Source: Lentisphaera marina
GTDB lineage: Bacteria; Verrucomicrobiota; Lentisphaeria; Lentisphaerales; Lentisphaeraceae
Direction of reading: 5' to 3'
Assembly: GCF_028745505.1 (NCBI RefSeq)
Contig: NZ_JAQZZL010000001.1
Span: 806,001 to 870,000, forward strand
Length of the DNA stretch: 64,000 nt
Under the pieces are notes generated by a model. That model was not told the origin of the DNA. It saw nothing but the letters and a program-made list of their open reading frames with translations, and did no database searches. Position 1 is the first letter of the stretch. Each line of letters opens with the position of its first letter. Shown here piece after piece: positions 17,013-26,800 of this stretch. Both the position numbers and the translations under genes were made by a program.

Positions 17013-19741
17013 TATGGTTTTTTTAAATCGGCCGCCATTACCACATCTTTCATGCGTGATTTGGGTGATACCTTCAGTTCAACGAGCTTGCCGTTTTCAA
17101 CACGGCCCTGAATAGTGGTCTTATAAGGTGCGTGAAGTTTAAACTCCGCATTCCAATCCTTCGGCCAAGCTGGACTTATAAATACTTTTTTACCCTCTGT
17201 CTGAAGGATCATTGACTGGAATGCCTTGAGTAGAACTCCACCGTGAGTCTGGTCAGGGATCCAGTCCATATTGGGTCCCCAAAATGCAGGGAAACGAGAA
17301 CCATCGTGTTTGACAGAAGCTCGGTTAACGAGGAACTCCTGGGCCTGAGCCGTCAGCCCGAGGTAGGTCATGAAAATATCGTCCTGGCGCCACCCTTGAT
17401 AGCCTTTCGGTCGACGGTGTGTTAAGGCCTCAATGGCGAGTTGCGCATTCGGGTTTTCAAAGGAACTCAGTCGGAATGGGTAGACGCAGTAGAGCTCTGG
17501 GACCTCGCTATTTCGGTAATTTGCGAAAGAAGCGGCGGGCGCGAACATTTTCACACCATTAAGCATACGTGTAGGTATTGGCGGGAGTTGTCTTTTTAGC
17601 TGGGTCCAGTAGGTACGTTGTTTTAGGGAAGTTAATTTTTCTGGTAGAGCCAGTAGTTCCTCGGTCACCGCATGTAGCCCAGCGACTTCTGGCATGGGAT
17701 TAGTACACTCCCACCAAGTCTCAAGTGCCTGGGAGGGATGCATGATTAGTTTTCCGTCCGCTCCCGTTTTGTATTGCAGGTCGAAAAAGGTCAAAACCTC
17801 ATGGGCAAAGGGAATGATCGTTTCTTGCAAAAATTTTTCGTCGAGTGTGTGTTTGTAACGATCGAGCATCATGTAGCTCAGTTCGAGTCCAGAGACCCAT
17901 TCCCATTTGTGCCAGGGGCTTTCCTGCAGCTTGTCTGTTCTCTCGTGAAAAGGCCTTGATCCGTAATCACTGACGCGATGATTTCCATAAAAATGCATGG
18001 TTTCCGGAACATAGAGTCCCTTGTGTCCTGTATGCTTTAGTGTGCGATGTTTATGATATTCAAGGAGCTCCTTGCAGTACATGTTGTACAGCGAATCGGT
18101 CATCTCAAAATCACCGGAAGTGCACATGCTCATGTAGGGCATGCGGGTGTTCTGCCACCAGTAGCCAGGTCCCCATTGACGATAATCTGGATTTCCCGAA
18201 TCTGCGCGTGGATTTGTTGGGTGTCCCACCGTAAAGATTGATCCGTTAAATTTGATGGGGTAAGCCCCTCGCGCGGCACAGGCATTGATGTAGCGTTGCA
18301 ATGCATAGGCGCGACTCACAATATAGGCATCCGTTAGCGAGCGTTTAGGATTTTCTTCAGCAATTTTTCTTCCATTGTGGTAGAGGGCAATCCTTCCCGT
18401 CTGGGAATCTATCACGACAGCAATGTGGTTCCATTCATTGGGGGTGAGGCAGTCCTTTACCATTAAGATTTTTTTACCTACGATGAGGCGCAAGCTATTA
18501 CCTGGGTGTGTATCCAGTAGAAAACCCTCATTACTACCCACTAAAATTTTATTTAAAATACGAACGCTGCCCGCATGAGCGTCGGGCCGAATCCAGGTCT
18601 CTATCGTTAGAGCTGGGGAGTTGGTCCATTGATCCGAGTTGGGAAGTTCCGTATGTAAGTTCGGCGTCGCAGAAAAAAGAAGTTCTTTTGGATCAATACC
18701 ACTAAGTGACTCTTGATCTTGAGCGAGTTTGTGGATAAGATCTTCATCCAACGCCACTTTCAGCAAGGAAGAACGCCCCATTTTACCTTTAAATCGACTG
18801 TTGCCATTGGAATCGACACCGAAGCTAAAATTGAGCTTATTTGGGGGGATAAGGTTTTGGCTAAGCTCATTTTTTGAGCTTTTTGTGGCGTGAATCCAAC
18901 TGCGTTGCCAGAAGGATTTCCACCAGGCTTCATGGGCGAAACGGCGAACTTCAAATTCAATGGCCTCGACTTTAGAAATAGTTTGATCCATCTTTGCCAG
19001 CCATTGGTTTTCAGTAGCGGGGTGTTGAGCTACCACATAGAGATCAAAGCGGTGCTTGTTGGATCTTGGTGAGCGCAAATGAGTGCGATCCACACGTTTT
19101 GCACCCTTGGCTTTAATAAGCGCCCCAAAGGTACGATGGAGCAATGGATCGATTCGTTTGAACGTGCTTAGGCCTTGAGTCTCAGCCAATTGCTTTGGTT
19201 TTTTAGAATAAAGGTTGCGATGATACCAGGCCAAATGATCGGTCTGATTCTCAAGTACGGTGTCCGCATCCTCAGCCTTGCGCCAGAGTTCCACCGAGGC
19301 CGTCGCGGTACTTGATTCGGAGCCATTGATTTCAGCATGAATGACTGGGTGATTGGCATCGACCCAGAGGCGAATATCTGTCTCGCCGCAGCGAGCCTCT
19401 AGAGTGCCGTCCACTAAACTAAGTGTTTGCAGGAAATCATCAGTAGAAGGCGCGGGGTTTAGCCTAATTCTCACTCGACCTATTTTCAGTAAAGTTCCGT
19501 CTCCACCCCACGAATCGGTTCGGGAGATATAGAAGATCAGGTCACCGTTGGGCTCAATCCAGGCATTGATGCCGGTGGAACCATTGCCTAGTGGCATGGA
19601 ACCATTCTGATCCTTACCTGGGCTATTCCAAATCACATTATAGCGCTCGGGCGAAAACGTGGAATCCGCCGCATGCGCGATGGGTAATAAAAGTACTAGG
19701 CTGATGACTACCAATAAAGCGCTTTTTGTTTTACTTATCAT
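17012..19741 (-). CDS. DUF5703/GH95-like secreted glycosidase with LamG insertion
   Basis: 909 residues, signal peptide MISKTKSALLVVISLVLLLPIAHA. The N-terminal beta-sandwich reads YNVIWNSPGKDQNGSMPLGNG and GDLIFYISRTDSWGG, the hallmark of DUF5703_N proteins, which are related to GH95 fucosidases/galactosidases. A LamG-like domain (about 330-460: LTIETWIRPDAHAGS, NEWNHIAVVID) is inserted before the alpha/alpha barrel (about 480-850: YWWQNTRMPYMSMCTSGDFE, HPSQALETWWECTNP). The C-terminal small sandwich ends with FISPAWPKDWNAEFKLHAPY, as in GH95/GH65-type folds. Its stop overlaps the start of the triple-domain esterase gene (TAATG), so the glycosidase and the esterase are made together. Substrate unknown; fucose- or galactose-containing polymer is a guess from fold relatives. 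Confidence 0.8.
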   Translation of the reverse strand: MISKTKSALLVVISLVLLLPIAHAADSTFSPERYNVIWNSPGKDQNGSMPLGNGSTGINAWIEPNGDLIFYISRTDSWGGDGTLLKIGRVRIRLNPAPSTDDFLQTLSLVDGTLEARCGETDIRLWVDANHPVIHAEINGSESSTATASVELWRKAEDADTVLENQTDHLAWYHRNLYSKKPKQLAETQGLSTFKRIDPLLHRTFGALIKAKGAKRVDRTHLRSPRSNKHRFDLYVVAQHPATENQWLAKMDQTISKVEAIEFEVRRFAHEAWWKSFWQRSWIHATKSSKNELSQNLIPPNKLNFSFGVDSNGNSRFKGKMGRSSLLKVALDEDLIHKLAQDQESLSGIDPKELLFSATPNLHTELPNSDQWTNSPALTIETWIRPDAHAGSVRILNKILVGSNEGFLLDTHPGNSLRLIVGKKILMVKDCLTPNEWNHIAVVIDSQTGRIALYHNGRKIAEENPKRSLTDAYIVSRAYALQRYINACAARGAYPIKFNGSIFTVGHPTNPRADSGNPDYRQWGPGYWWQNTRMPYMSMCTSGDFEMTDSLYNMYCKELLEYHKHRTLKHTGHKGLYVPETMHFYGNHRVSDYGSRPFHERTDKLQESPWHKWEWVSGLELSYMMLDRYKHTLDEKFLQETIIPFAHEVLTFFDLQYKTGADGKLIMHPSQALETWWECTNPMPEVAGLHAVTEELLALPEKLTSLKQRTYWTQLKRQLPPIPTRMLNGVKMFAPAASFANYRNSEVPELYCVYPFRLSSFENPNAQLAIEALTHRRPKGYQGWRQDDIFMTYLGLTAQAQEFLVNRASVKHDGSRFPAFWGPNMDWIPDQTHGGVLLKAFQSMILQTEGKKVFISPAWPKDWNAEFKLHAPYKTTIQGRVENGKLVELKVSPKSRMKDVVMAADLKKP

Positions 19742-19816
19742 AAGGGATTCCGTTTTATATTTAAAATTATTCTACAAGAAAAGGGCCTACCCACATGTAT
19801 TCATGGGTCATTTCAT

Positions 19817-20935
19817 TCACTTTTTGGATGGTGAAAGTGGCTTACTAGTGATCAGACCGATGCCTCGCCCTTTATTACCGACGGCATTATAAAATAGGTA
19901 GTAGGTTTCGTTTTTTGGATTCCAGACGAGTGATATTTTATGGGCATGATTGCGGTCAAGTCCGGAGGGATGGCCACCCGCTTTGTAGAGTGGTTCAGGG
20001 TCGGCAACCCAATGATGGAGATCACGGGAAAAGGCGACCATGATGTGAGCGTGACCACGACCGACACCAAAGTAGAACATGACCCAGTGGTCACCATCTC
20101 GAAAGACTTTTCCATCGGCACAGAATTTTTCATCGAAGCCTTTCGGTCGTACGCGAAGGACGGGGTTATTTGGGTAGCGCTTCCAATTTAGGAGGTCAGT
20201 AGATTTGGCCAAACCAATTTGTTCGATCCATTGGGGCATTTTTTTGGCATTGTAGAAATTATAAAAGAGACCCTCGTGCTCCACCAGCCAAGGCATATAG
20301 ATACAGTCCTTTTCCCAGTCGCCGACATCCGGTTCATGAATTGAGAGAATGTATTGATTCTTTGCCCGCTGCCAGCTTATCCCATCTTTACTGGATGCGA
20401 CGCCTTCATAGCCTGGGTCAATTTCATAGCCACCTTGCTTAGCGTAGGCGCCATAAAGTGACCAATATTTTCCATCTTTCTTTTTAAGTGTGCGTCTAGC
20501 GTTAATCCCATAGTCCTCATACAGGTAGGCACCAAGAACGCGACCTCCATAATCAAACTCGCCCTTTTTACCGTAGCCCATAGCAAGACGCATCTGGGTC
20601 CAGTTTAGTAGATCATCGCTCTCGGCAATAAAAGATTGATAACCTTTGCCATCGAAGCCAATGAAACTCATATACCATTTGGGATCATCCGGGAGTTGAA
20701 AAACAGTGGGTACATCGGTTTTGTTGACCTTTTTAAAGCCCTTGATATTGGGTTCGGGAGGGATCACATGATGTGGATGATAATGCCACCCTCTGTAAGG
20801 AGCGGACCATTTTTTGACGGTTTCTAGGCTAATTTCCTGACTTCCGTCAATTCGTTGTGCTGATGCTATGTTGGTGAAACATAAGCTTATGAAGATCGAG
20901 CACAGTAATTGAATTCGTGACTTTGAGGTTTTCAT
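19817..20935 (-). CDS. Secreted GH43/GH32-like five-bladed beta-propeller glycosidase
   Basis: 372 residues, signal peptide MKTSKSRIQLLCSIFISLCFTNIASA. Repeating blade motifs typical of GH43/GH32/GH117-type propellers are visible: WYMSFIGFDGKGYQSFIAES with SDDLLNWTQM, KDGKYWSLYGAYAK, SSKDGISWQRA, IYMPWLVEHEGLFYNFYNA, KSTDLLNWKRYPNNPVL, FRDGDHWVMFYFG and FSRDLHHWVADPEPL. Each blade pairs an observation of ordered acidic residues with S.D...W. I cannot assign the exact GH family or the three catalytic acids by eye. It lies 75 nt upstream of the DUF5703 gene and on the same strand, so it is probably the first gene of the 14.9-20.9 kb operon. It likely trims side sugars of the same polymer. Confidence 0.78.
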   Translation of the reverse strand: MKTSKSRIQLLCSIFISLCFTNIASAQRIDGSQEISLETVKKWSAPYRGWHYHPHHVIPPEPNIKGFKKVNKTDVPTVFQLPDDPKWYMSFIGFDGKGYQSFIAESDDLLNWTQMRLAMGYGKKGEFDYGGRVLGAYLYEDYGINARRTLKKKDGKYWSLYGAYAKQGGYEIDPGYEGVASSKDGISWQRAKNQYILSIHEPDVGDWEKDCIYMPWLVEHEGLFYNFYNAKKMPQWIEQIGLAKSTDLLNWKRYPNNPVLRVRPKGFDEKFCADGKVFRDGDHWVMFYFGVGRGHAHIMVAFSRDLHHWVADPEPLYKAGGHPSGLDRNHAHKISLVWNPKNETYYLFYNAVGNKGRGIGLITSKPLSPSKK

Positions 20936-21233
20936 CTAGTACTTACCTAATTTTATAATATTCATGAAAAAGATATTGAGTGAAGAATAAGTCTTTACCA
21001 CTCATTATATGAAAGTTATTTTAATCTTAAACAGGGATATATTTTCGCTGCGACATGAAAATGACAAAAACTTGATATGTTTATCATGATTTAACAAGAG
21101 ACGAGTCTTTTTAAAGGGGGGACTATGTATCTCTTTGGTCATGTGGTAAGCGTAGGCTTTATACTACAAACTTCGGAAGTAATTGTCAAAGTATGTGATG
21201 TAACAGCTTCCGTGTGGGATGCGACAAGATAAA

Positions 21234-21377
21234 GCTGAATCCGTGAACCACATTATTGACTTCTCGTGATCTTTCACCTTCATTGACGTACAAATTTTCA
21301 AAGGACTACGGGTGTTCCTGCAAAAAGCTATATAAAATATCTACGAAATTTAAGTAAAGCCAGCTCACGGATCCAGG
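21234..21377. mobile_element. MITE-like relic of the IS1380-type element
   Basis: The right end CAGCTCACGGATCCAGG (21361-21377) matches the right end of the complete element (61161-61177) at 16 of 17 bases. The left end CTGAATCCGTGA (21235-21246) matches bases 2-13 of the complete left end. The interior (about 115 bp) has no transposase coding and no evident similarity to the full element. Flanking bases ATAAA and ATTAA agree at four of five positions, which may be an eroded target duplication. Either a non-autonomous miniature element or the product of an internal deletion. Confidence 0.65.
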
Positions 21378-21392
21378 ATTAAGTAAAGTCAG
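21351..21392. repeat. 13-bp direct repeat TAAGTAAAGyCAG
   Basis: TAAGTAAAGCCAG at 21351-21363 and TAAGTAAAGTCAG at 21380-21392, 12 of 13 identical, 29 bp apart. The first copy runs into the right terminal repeat of the IS relic; the second starts 3 bp beyond its end. It could be a regulator site for the esterase or a by-product of insertion. Confidence 0.55.
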
Positions 21393-21479
21393 ATTAATTA
21401 ATATCTTGGCTATGTAACATTTTAAGGTGAAGGGTGTTTATTGTGAGTAATACCATAATTTATATCAGGATGATTAATA

Positions 21480-22631
21480 ATGTTCCAAAGGAAATTCCTA
21501 GCTCGTCACGTTTTAAATAGTCTACTATTGTTTTGTGCAATTTTTGCGACTGCCGCAGAGGTAAACACCTGCAATATCGAAGCCTTGCAGGTGGGGAGTG
21601 AGTTCACTTATGGCCATCATCACTTAAAATGGCTTGCGGATAGTAATGGCAATGGCTTGATGGATCGCAATGAAGTTGAGCTTAAGAAAAAAGACCAATG
21701 GCAAGCAATAAATGATGCTGAATTTAAGCAGATTATTATTCGTCGTCGCGATCAGCTCTATATGAAAAATGCCTATGTTTACAAAAAAACGCCGACCCGT
21801 GATTTAGAACTCTATGTGGATTTCCCTAAAGACTGGAAAGTAAATGATAAACGTCCAGCAATAGTATGGTTTTTTGGTGGTGCTTGGAACACGGGGACGC
21901 CCTTTGCTTTTAAACCCCAATCCGATTATTTTGCTCGTCGAGGTTTGGTGAGTATTTGTGTGGATTATCGCATCCGCACGGTGGATGGAATTCATACAGA
22001 TGGTTTCATTTCGGGTTTAGATGCCAAAACAGCGATTCGCTGGGTTCGCAAAAATGCTTCGTCTCTGGGGATCGATCCCACAAGAATTATGGCTGGCGGA
22101 GGCTCGGCAGGTGGCCACCTCGCCATTGCAACGCAGATTCCAAGTCTTAATGATCCGGCAGACGACTTAAGTATTTCCAGTAAAGTGAGTGCTTTACTTT
22201 TACATAACCCTTACGTGGTTCACATCAATCCCAAGAGTTGGATTTTTCAAATTGATTTCAAAACTTTGCCACCCGTTTGGGTCGGTTATGGCCTAAAGGA
22301 TAAAGCCGCCTACAATGATGATCCTTCGACGAAAAGAACCGAGCGCAATGGCCAGAGTTTTGTCAAAGAATTAGGCCAAGCGGGAATTCCCTTGCGCACT
22401 TATATCAAGGCAGATGGCGGTCACGGCTTTTGTTCGAGCCCACTGCATTTAGAAACTAGTACTCTTGATATGGATGATTTTCTACAAGAATGTGGTCTCA
22501 TAGAAAAGGCAAGTATCCTAGGGACGGGTATGAAAACTTCAGGTGCTTGGGCAAATCAGCATCGACGTGATATTTTGCAGGGCAAAGCAAGCCTGAGTCA
22601 GCCCGAAGTTCTCGAATTTGTCACTGAATGA
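21480..22631 (+). CDS. Secreted BD-FAE/HSL-type carboxylesterase with EF-hand-like loop
   Basis: 383 residues. Signal peptide to about TAAEVNTC. A calcium-type loop DSNGNGLMDRNE (D-x-N-x-N-G-x-x-D-x-x-E) sits near residue 60, before the catalytic domain. The alpha/beta-hydrolase core has VWFFGGAWNTG in place of HGGGW (the oxyanion-hole His is Phe), the nucleophile elbow MAGGGSAGGHLAI, a likely Asp near VWVGYGLKDKA and His in ADGGHGF. AGGA precedes the ATG by about 10 nt. It stands alone on the plus strand between two minus-strand blocks. Its leader and first about 45 codons are duplicated as the relic at 14196. Probably a sugar-ester or lipid esterase; exact substrate unknown. Confidence 0.87.
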   Translation: MFQRKFLARHVLNSLLLFCAIFATAAEVNTCNIEALQVGSEFTYGHHHLKWLADSNGNGLMDRNEVELKKKDQWQAINDAEFKQIIIRRRDQLYMKNAYVYKKTPTRDLELYVDFPKDWKVNDKRPAIVWFFGGAWNTGTPFAFKPQSDYFARRGLVSICVDYRIRTVDGIHTDGFISGLDAKTAIRWVRKNASSLGIDPTRIMAGGGSAGGHLAIATQIPSLNDPADDLSISSKVSALLLHNPYVVHINPKSWIFQIDFKTLPPVWVGYGLKDKAAYNDDPSTKRTERNGQSFVKELGQAGIPLRTYIKADGGHGFCSSPLHLETSTLDMDDFLQECGLIEKASILGTGMKTSGAWANQHRRDILQGKASLSQPEVLEFVTE

Positions 22632-22667
22632 TCAAGGTCTTTTGATGCGTATTAACTCAAGCGAATT

Positions 22668-23762
22668 TTATTTGAAAGTGAGTTCCTCAAAGGGGATAGT
22701 ATGTTGAATGAGGGGCTTGCCATTGATATCAAAACTTCCGACTCGCAAAGATTTTTTACTCCAATCAATTTCCACCATGCCGGCGTTTCTTTCCCAGGAA
22801 GGCTTGCCAATGCGGAATGAATTAGGAGCCACAGCCCAGTTTTTGGAGGTGTTGGTGATACCGCTACTCGTCATATCGTAGAAGGGGTAGCCGCCAATAT
22901 CTTTTTTCGAGAGCTCAGAGAAGTGAACATCACCGGAAATCGCGACGGTATTTTGGCAATTATATTTTTTAAGTAAGTCAAAAAATCTTTTTTGTTCGTG
23001 GGGGACATTTCCCCAGTTCTCCATACCTTTCTCATATGAGAGCATTTGAATACTGCTGGCAATAATGCGTACGTCGGCGGGAACTTGGAGTTCTTGTTCA
23101 AGCCATTTCCATTGAGCATCACCCAAAAGCGTTTTACTCGTATCTTTAGTGGGTTCATACCAACCAACGGTGCCTTCTTTCTTGGGGCCTTTTGCGCGTG
23201 GGAGCATATCGCGAAAATAACGCGTGTCGAGGACGATGATTTGGCAACGTTGGCCTAGTTTGCCAAAGGTATAAGAAGTGTAGATACCGGGGCGTTGACG
23301 TCGAGGTGAATCGGCGGGGTCTTTAAAGAAATCGAGAAAGAGTTGTTGCGATTCTTTGCGTTTCGGGTAGGTGTTGCCACCATCATTTACGCCAAAATCA
23401 TGATCATCCCAGGTGGCAATGATTTGAGTATTATCGCGCATGTGACGAAAACTTTTTATATCTTCTAGGGCTTGATATTTCTTCTTAAAAACAAGCATAT
23501 CTTCGGTATCGCCATAAATGTTGTCGCCGAGGAAAACGAAGACATCTGCTTGTTTATCGACCACTGTGTTAAAAAGGGCATGACTCTGACCTTTTGATCT
23601 TTTATAAGCTCTAGGGTTGCTACAAGAACCGAAAGCAATTTTTGTTATGACCTTGTCTTCATGGAACTCTGATGTGGCCTCACTTTTAGAAGCTTGGCTT
23701 GAGCTACATGAAAAGAAAATTAGGCAAGATAATAATATACTGAATGGTTTGTAGTTCTTCAT
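22668..23762 (-). CDS. PhoD-like alkaline phosphatase/phosphodiesterase, lipoprotein
   Basis: 364 residues from ATG 23760-23762, chosen because CAAGGAAAC lies 7 nt upstream; an ATG 13 codons earlier has no ribosome site. The leader MKNYKPFSILLSCLIFF ends at SCSSSQ, a lipoprotein-like cysteine. Metallophosphatase blocks of the PhoD type: IAFGSCSNPRAY, VFLGDNIYGD, IATWDDHDFGVND, IIVLDTRYFRD and SGDVHFSEL, supplying the Asp, Asn and His metal ligands. PhoD enzymes hydrolyse phosphomonoesters or phosphodiesters at the cell surface with Ca/Fe cofactors. No Pho box was identified. It faces the esterase at 21480 tail to tail with 36 nt between stops and lies 110 nt downstream of the large ThuA fusion. 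Confidence 0.9.
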   Translation of the reverse strand: MKNYKPFSILLSCLIFFSCSSSQASKSEATSEFHEDKVITKIAFGSCSNPRAYKRSKGQSHALFNTVVDKQADVFVFLGDNIYGDTEDMLVFKKKYQALEDIKSFRHMRDNTQIIATWDDHDFGVNDGGNTYPKRKESQQLFLDFFKDPADSPRRQRPGIYTSYTFGKLGQRCQIIVLDTRYFRDMLPRAKGPKKEGTVGWYEPTKDTSKTLLGDAQWKWLEQELQVPADVRIIASSIQMLSYEKGMENWGNVPHEQKRFFDLLKKYNCQNTVAISGDVHFSELSKKDIGGYPFYDMTSSGITNTSKNWAVAPNSFRIGKPSWERNAGMVEIDWSKKSLRVGSFDINGKPLIQHTIPFEELTFK

Positions 23763-23872
23763 TTTGTTTCCTTGTGCTGCTGATGAATCATTTTTATGCA
23801 ATAAATATGGGACTTGAGTATATTTAACCCGCTTAATGAGGCTTTGATACCTTAGACTTGAGAACGCAGCAA

Positions 23873-26800
23873 TTATTGAGCGGTTTTTTTTGCTAAGTCA
23901 TCTAAGTACTTGAGCAGGCTTGCCATTTCGTGAATGGTAAAAGCATTCATGAGTCCCGCGGGCATGAGTGATGTCGGCAATTTTTGGCGGCTGGCAATAT
24001 CACTTTTCTTGAAACTATGTTCTTTACTAGCGATATCGCGCATAGAAACGCTGTCGCCACTTTCATCAGTGACAAAACCCATAAGACTCTGACCATTCTT
24101 TAGCGTGATCATTTGTGTACTGAATCCCTGAGAAATTGATTTGTTGGGCAAGAGAATGGACTCGGCTAAATCATGTGGTCTTAAAATGCTAGCTATATTA
24201 CCGAGATAAGGTCCTTTGGGCGCTTCGTCTTGGCTTACTGTATGGCAAGCATTACAACTAGCGCGAGTGAAGATTGCTTCTCCCAGAGCGCTATCAGCTT
24301 TTTTATAGGCGAGAACTTGAATAATGGCTTCTTCGCTTTTGAGGCTAGCAATTTTTGCTGTCTTATCTGTACCAGGCATTTGGATGCGCAAACTGCGAAT
24401 AGCGGCCTTAGCCCAAGCTTGGACGCCTTGATTGGGATGTTGACTGACGAGGCGGATACGATTGTTGAGGTAGGGGTTACTAGAACGATGCGCCGCCTGA
24501 ATGAGATTGGCTTTTTGATTATCATCTTGCCAAGCTTTATCAATAGCCAAGCGACTCTTGTTTTGAGCTTCTTTACCAATGCCTTTGGCGTTCGCTAAGT
24601 GAAGTAAGGCTTGAGCTGCCCATTGCGCCTCGAGGCTATTGGGCTTGCTTTGCAGGCTATGAATAAATGGATCAACATAATTCTCTAATTTTGGAGAGTT
24701 GAATAGTTTTTTGCGCATATCGCCACGGACTTTTACCGCCTTATTATCTTTGATCAAAGAACTTAAAGCGATCATGAGTGAGGGGTAAACTTTAGGATGG
24801 TCAATTTTTATGAGTAATTGAACTGCTTGCGCCAGGCTCGTCGCGTTTGAATTTTTATCCTGAGCCGCTGCAATAATCAGTGGGATAGCATCCACGGGGA
24901 TATTTTCTTTGTCAGCAAGTTGGCTTAAAACTGTCGGTAAAAGGCTCGTATCATTCGCTGCTAATTTGATGATTTGTGTAAGACCACGATCATTTTGTAT
25001 TCTATTTTTTCCGAGTGCACTGACAATAGATGCATTGAGAGCTTTTGGGGTGTGATCGTCTTCTAAAAATTGATTGAGAGTTTCTAAGATGGCCTCAGAA
25101 GCTTGCCAAGTTGCTAGTTGGTAATAAGGACCACGAGTGTCGGGGCGAGTCGACCAACTATCCCCTTGCCATTGGGCTTCACAGTGGTAGAGACGAGCCA
25201 GGATCGAGATGATAGCCTTTTGAGTGTCAAGATTCTTTTCTTTGCTTACATGGGTGATGAGTTTATTGACAAGCTTGGGGTCATGCATGCGCATCAGGGC
25301 ATAAGCGGCTCCTTTTCTAGTCGAGGGGGATCCCAGATTAAAGAGGGCAGCTTTGTGGGCATTTAATTTGGCTAAGGCTTGAAATGCGGTATGAAAAATG
25401 AGCTTATCATCACTAGAAAGGTGATTGGCAATGGCGAAGCTAAGATCTTGTTTCTCTTGACGTGTGGAGGCAATTATGGCTTCAAGGATGACTTTTGGCT
25501 GAGTGGAATGGAGAGCTTTTTTGAGGAACTCAGATGGGACGGGGCTCGCTTCTTGTGAATTTCTTTTGTCAATGGCCATGTCACCGCAAGCACGAATAAG
25601 GTAAGCCAGTATGGTAGAGTCATTTTGTAGTGCCGGTACAAGAGTTTTTAAAACGCGATCACTATATTGACTATCGACTCCGTATTGACTGATGGTGTAA
25701 AGGGCAAGGACACGACGCTCCAAAGAGGTATTTTTATCTTGAGCTACTTTTAGGAGTTTGGTGTTGCGATCTTCGCTAAAGGCTCGTCTTAGGATCATTC
25801 TTTGGGCATTGAGACGTCGAATATGGCTAGGTGATTTTGCGATGACCGCAATGAGTTCATCATCACTTAATTGAGCAAAATTTTCTAAGGGCGTAGCTGA
25901 GAAATGACTCGGTGAGATTTTGGCAATGTAACCTTGATTGACATCTTTCCAGAAGTAACTAGCCGGTCCCTTCCACGAAGCCTGATAGATATTGCTTAGT
26001 CCATCAACATCGGCATCAGTTGGACGAGTCATTTTGATGAAGATATCGGGCTTATTTGCCTCTTTTAAAGTGGCACCTTCGGAACTAAGGATATGACGAT
26101 AAGAACCTTGGCGGCCCCAATCACAGGTATAAGGGCGTTGATTCCAGACTGCGGGTATTCCCGGTTCGCCGAGGTAGAAAGCACCAACACCAGAGCCACC
26201 ACCATAATCTGCGAGAGGCGCAATGATTTCATCCTTAAAATTCATATACAGACGTGGGTAACCATGATCTTCTAAACCACTGTGCTGATGCAGGCGAACG
26301 TCCCAACCACCACCATCGTTGGTATTATCTCTAGAAATCATGTCGAGTGTGGGTGTGATCGCGAGGCCGTAAATATTTCTAGTTCCCGAAGAAAAGAGCT
26401 CCATTCCTGAACCATCGGGACGGAAGCGCACCACACCACCGCCACGGAGCTGCAGTTCACGCCCATCTGTTCCAGTCGCTTTCATAAAGCCAAAATCACC
26501 CACGGCAATGTAGAGCCAGCCATCGATGCCCATTTCTAAGCCATTGGTGGTGTGATCTGCTGAACGGTCCTTGAAATCGAAGGCAATATTTGAGATGAGC
26601 CTCTTTGAAGAATCGGCAACGCCGTCGCCATCTTGATCGTGAAAAACGGTGATGTGTGGTGGGTGTAAAACATAGAGTCGATCATGATCCCAAACGATAC
26701 CACGAGGAGAGTCAATATCTCGAACAAATTCGCTAACTTCATCGGCGCGACCGTCGCCATCGACGTCACGTAAGCGGAGGATGCGTCCACGCCCAGCTTG

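Larger units (their letters stand above)
20936..21479. other. 544-bp divergent intergenic with IS relic
   Basis: This separates the minus-strand glycosidase operon from the plus-strand esterase. It contains a 144-bp element with ends like the IS1380-type element at 59523-61177, a 13-bp direct repeat across its right end, and the TGTGAGTAAT leader of the esterase at 21442-21451. The rest shows no open frame or clear promoter. Confidence 0.5.
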
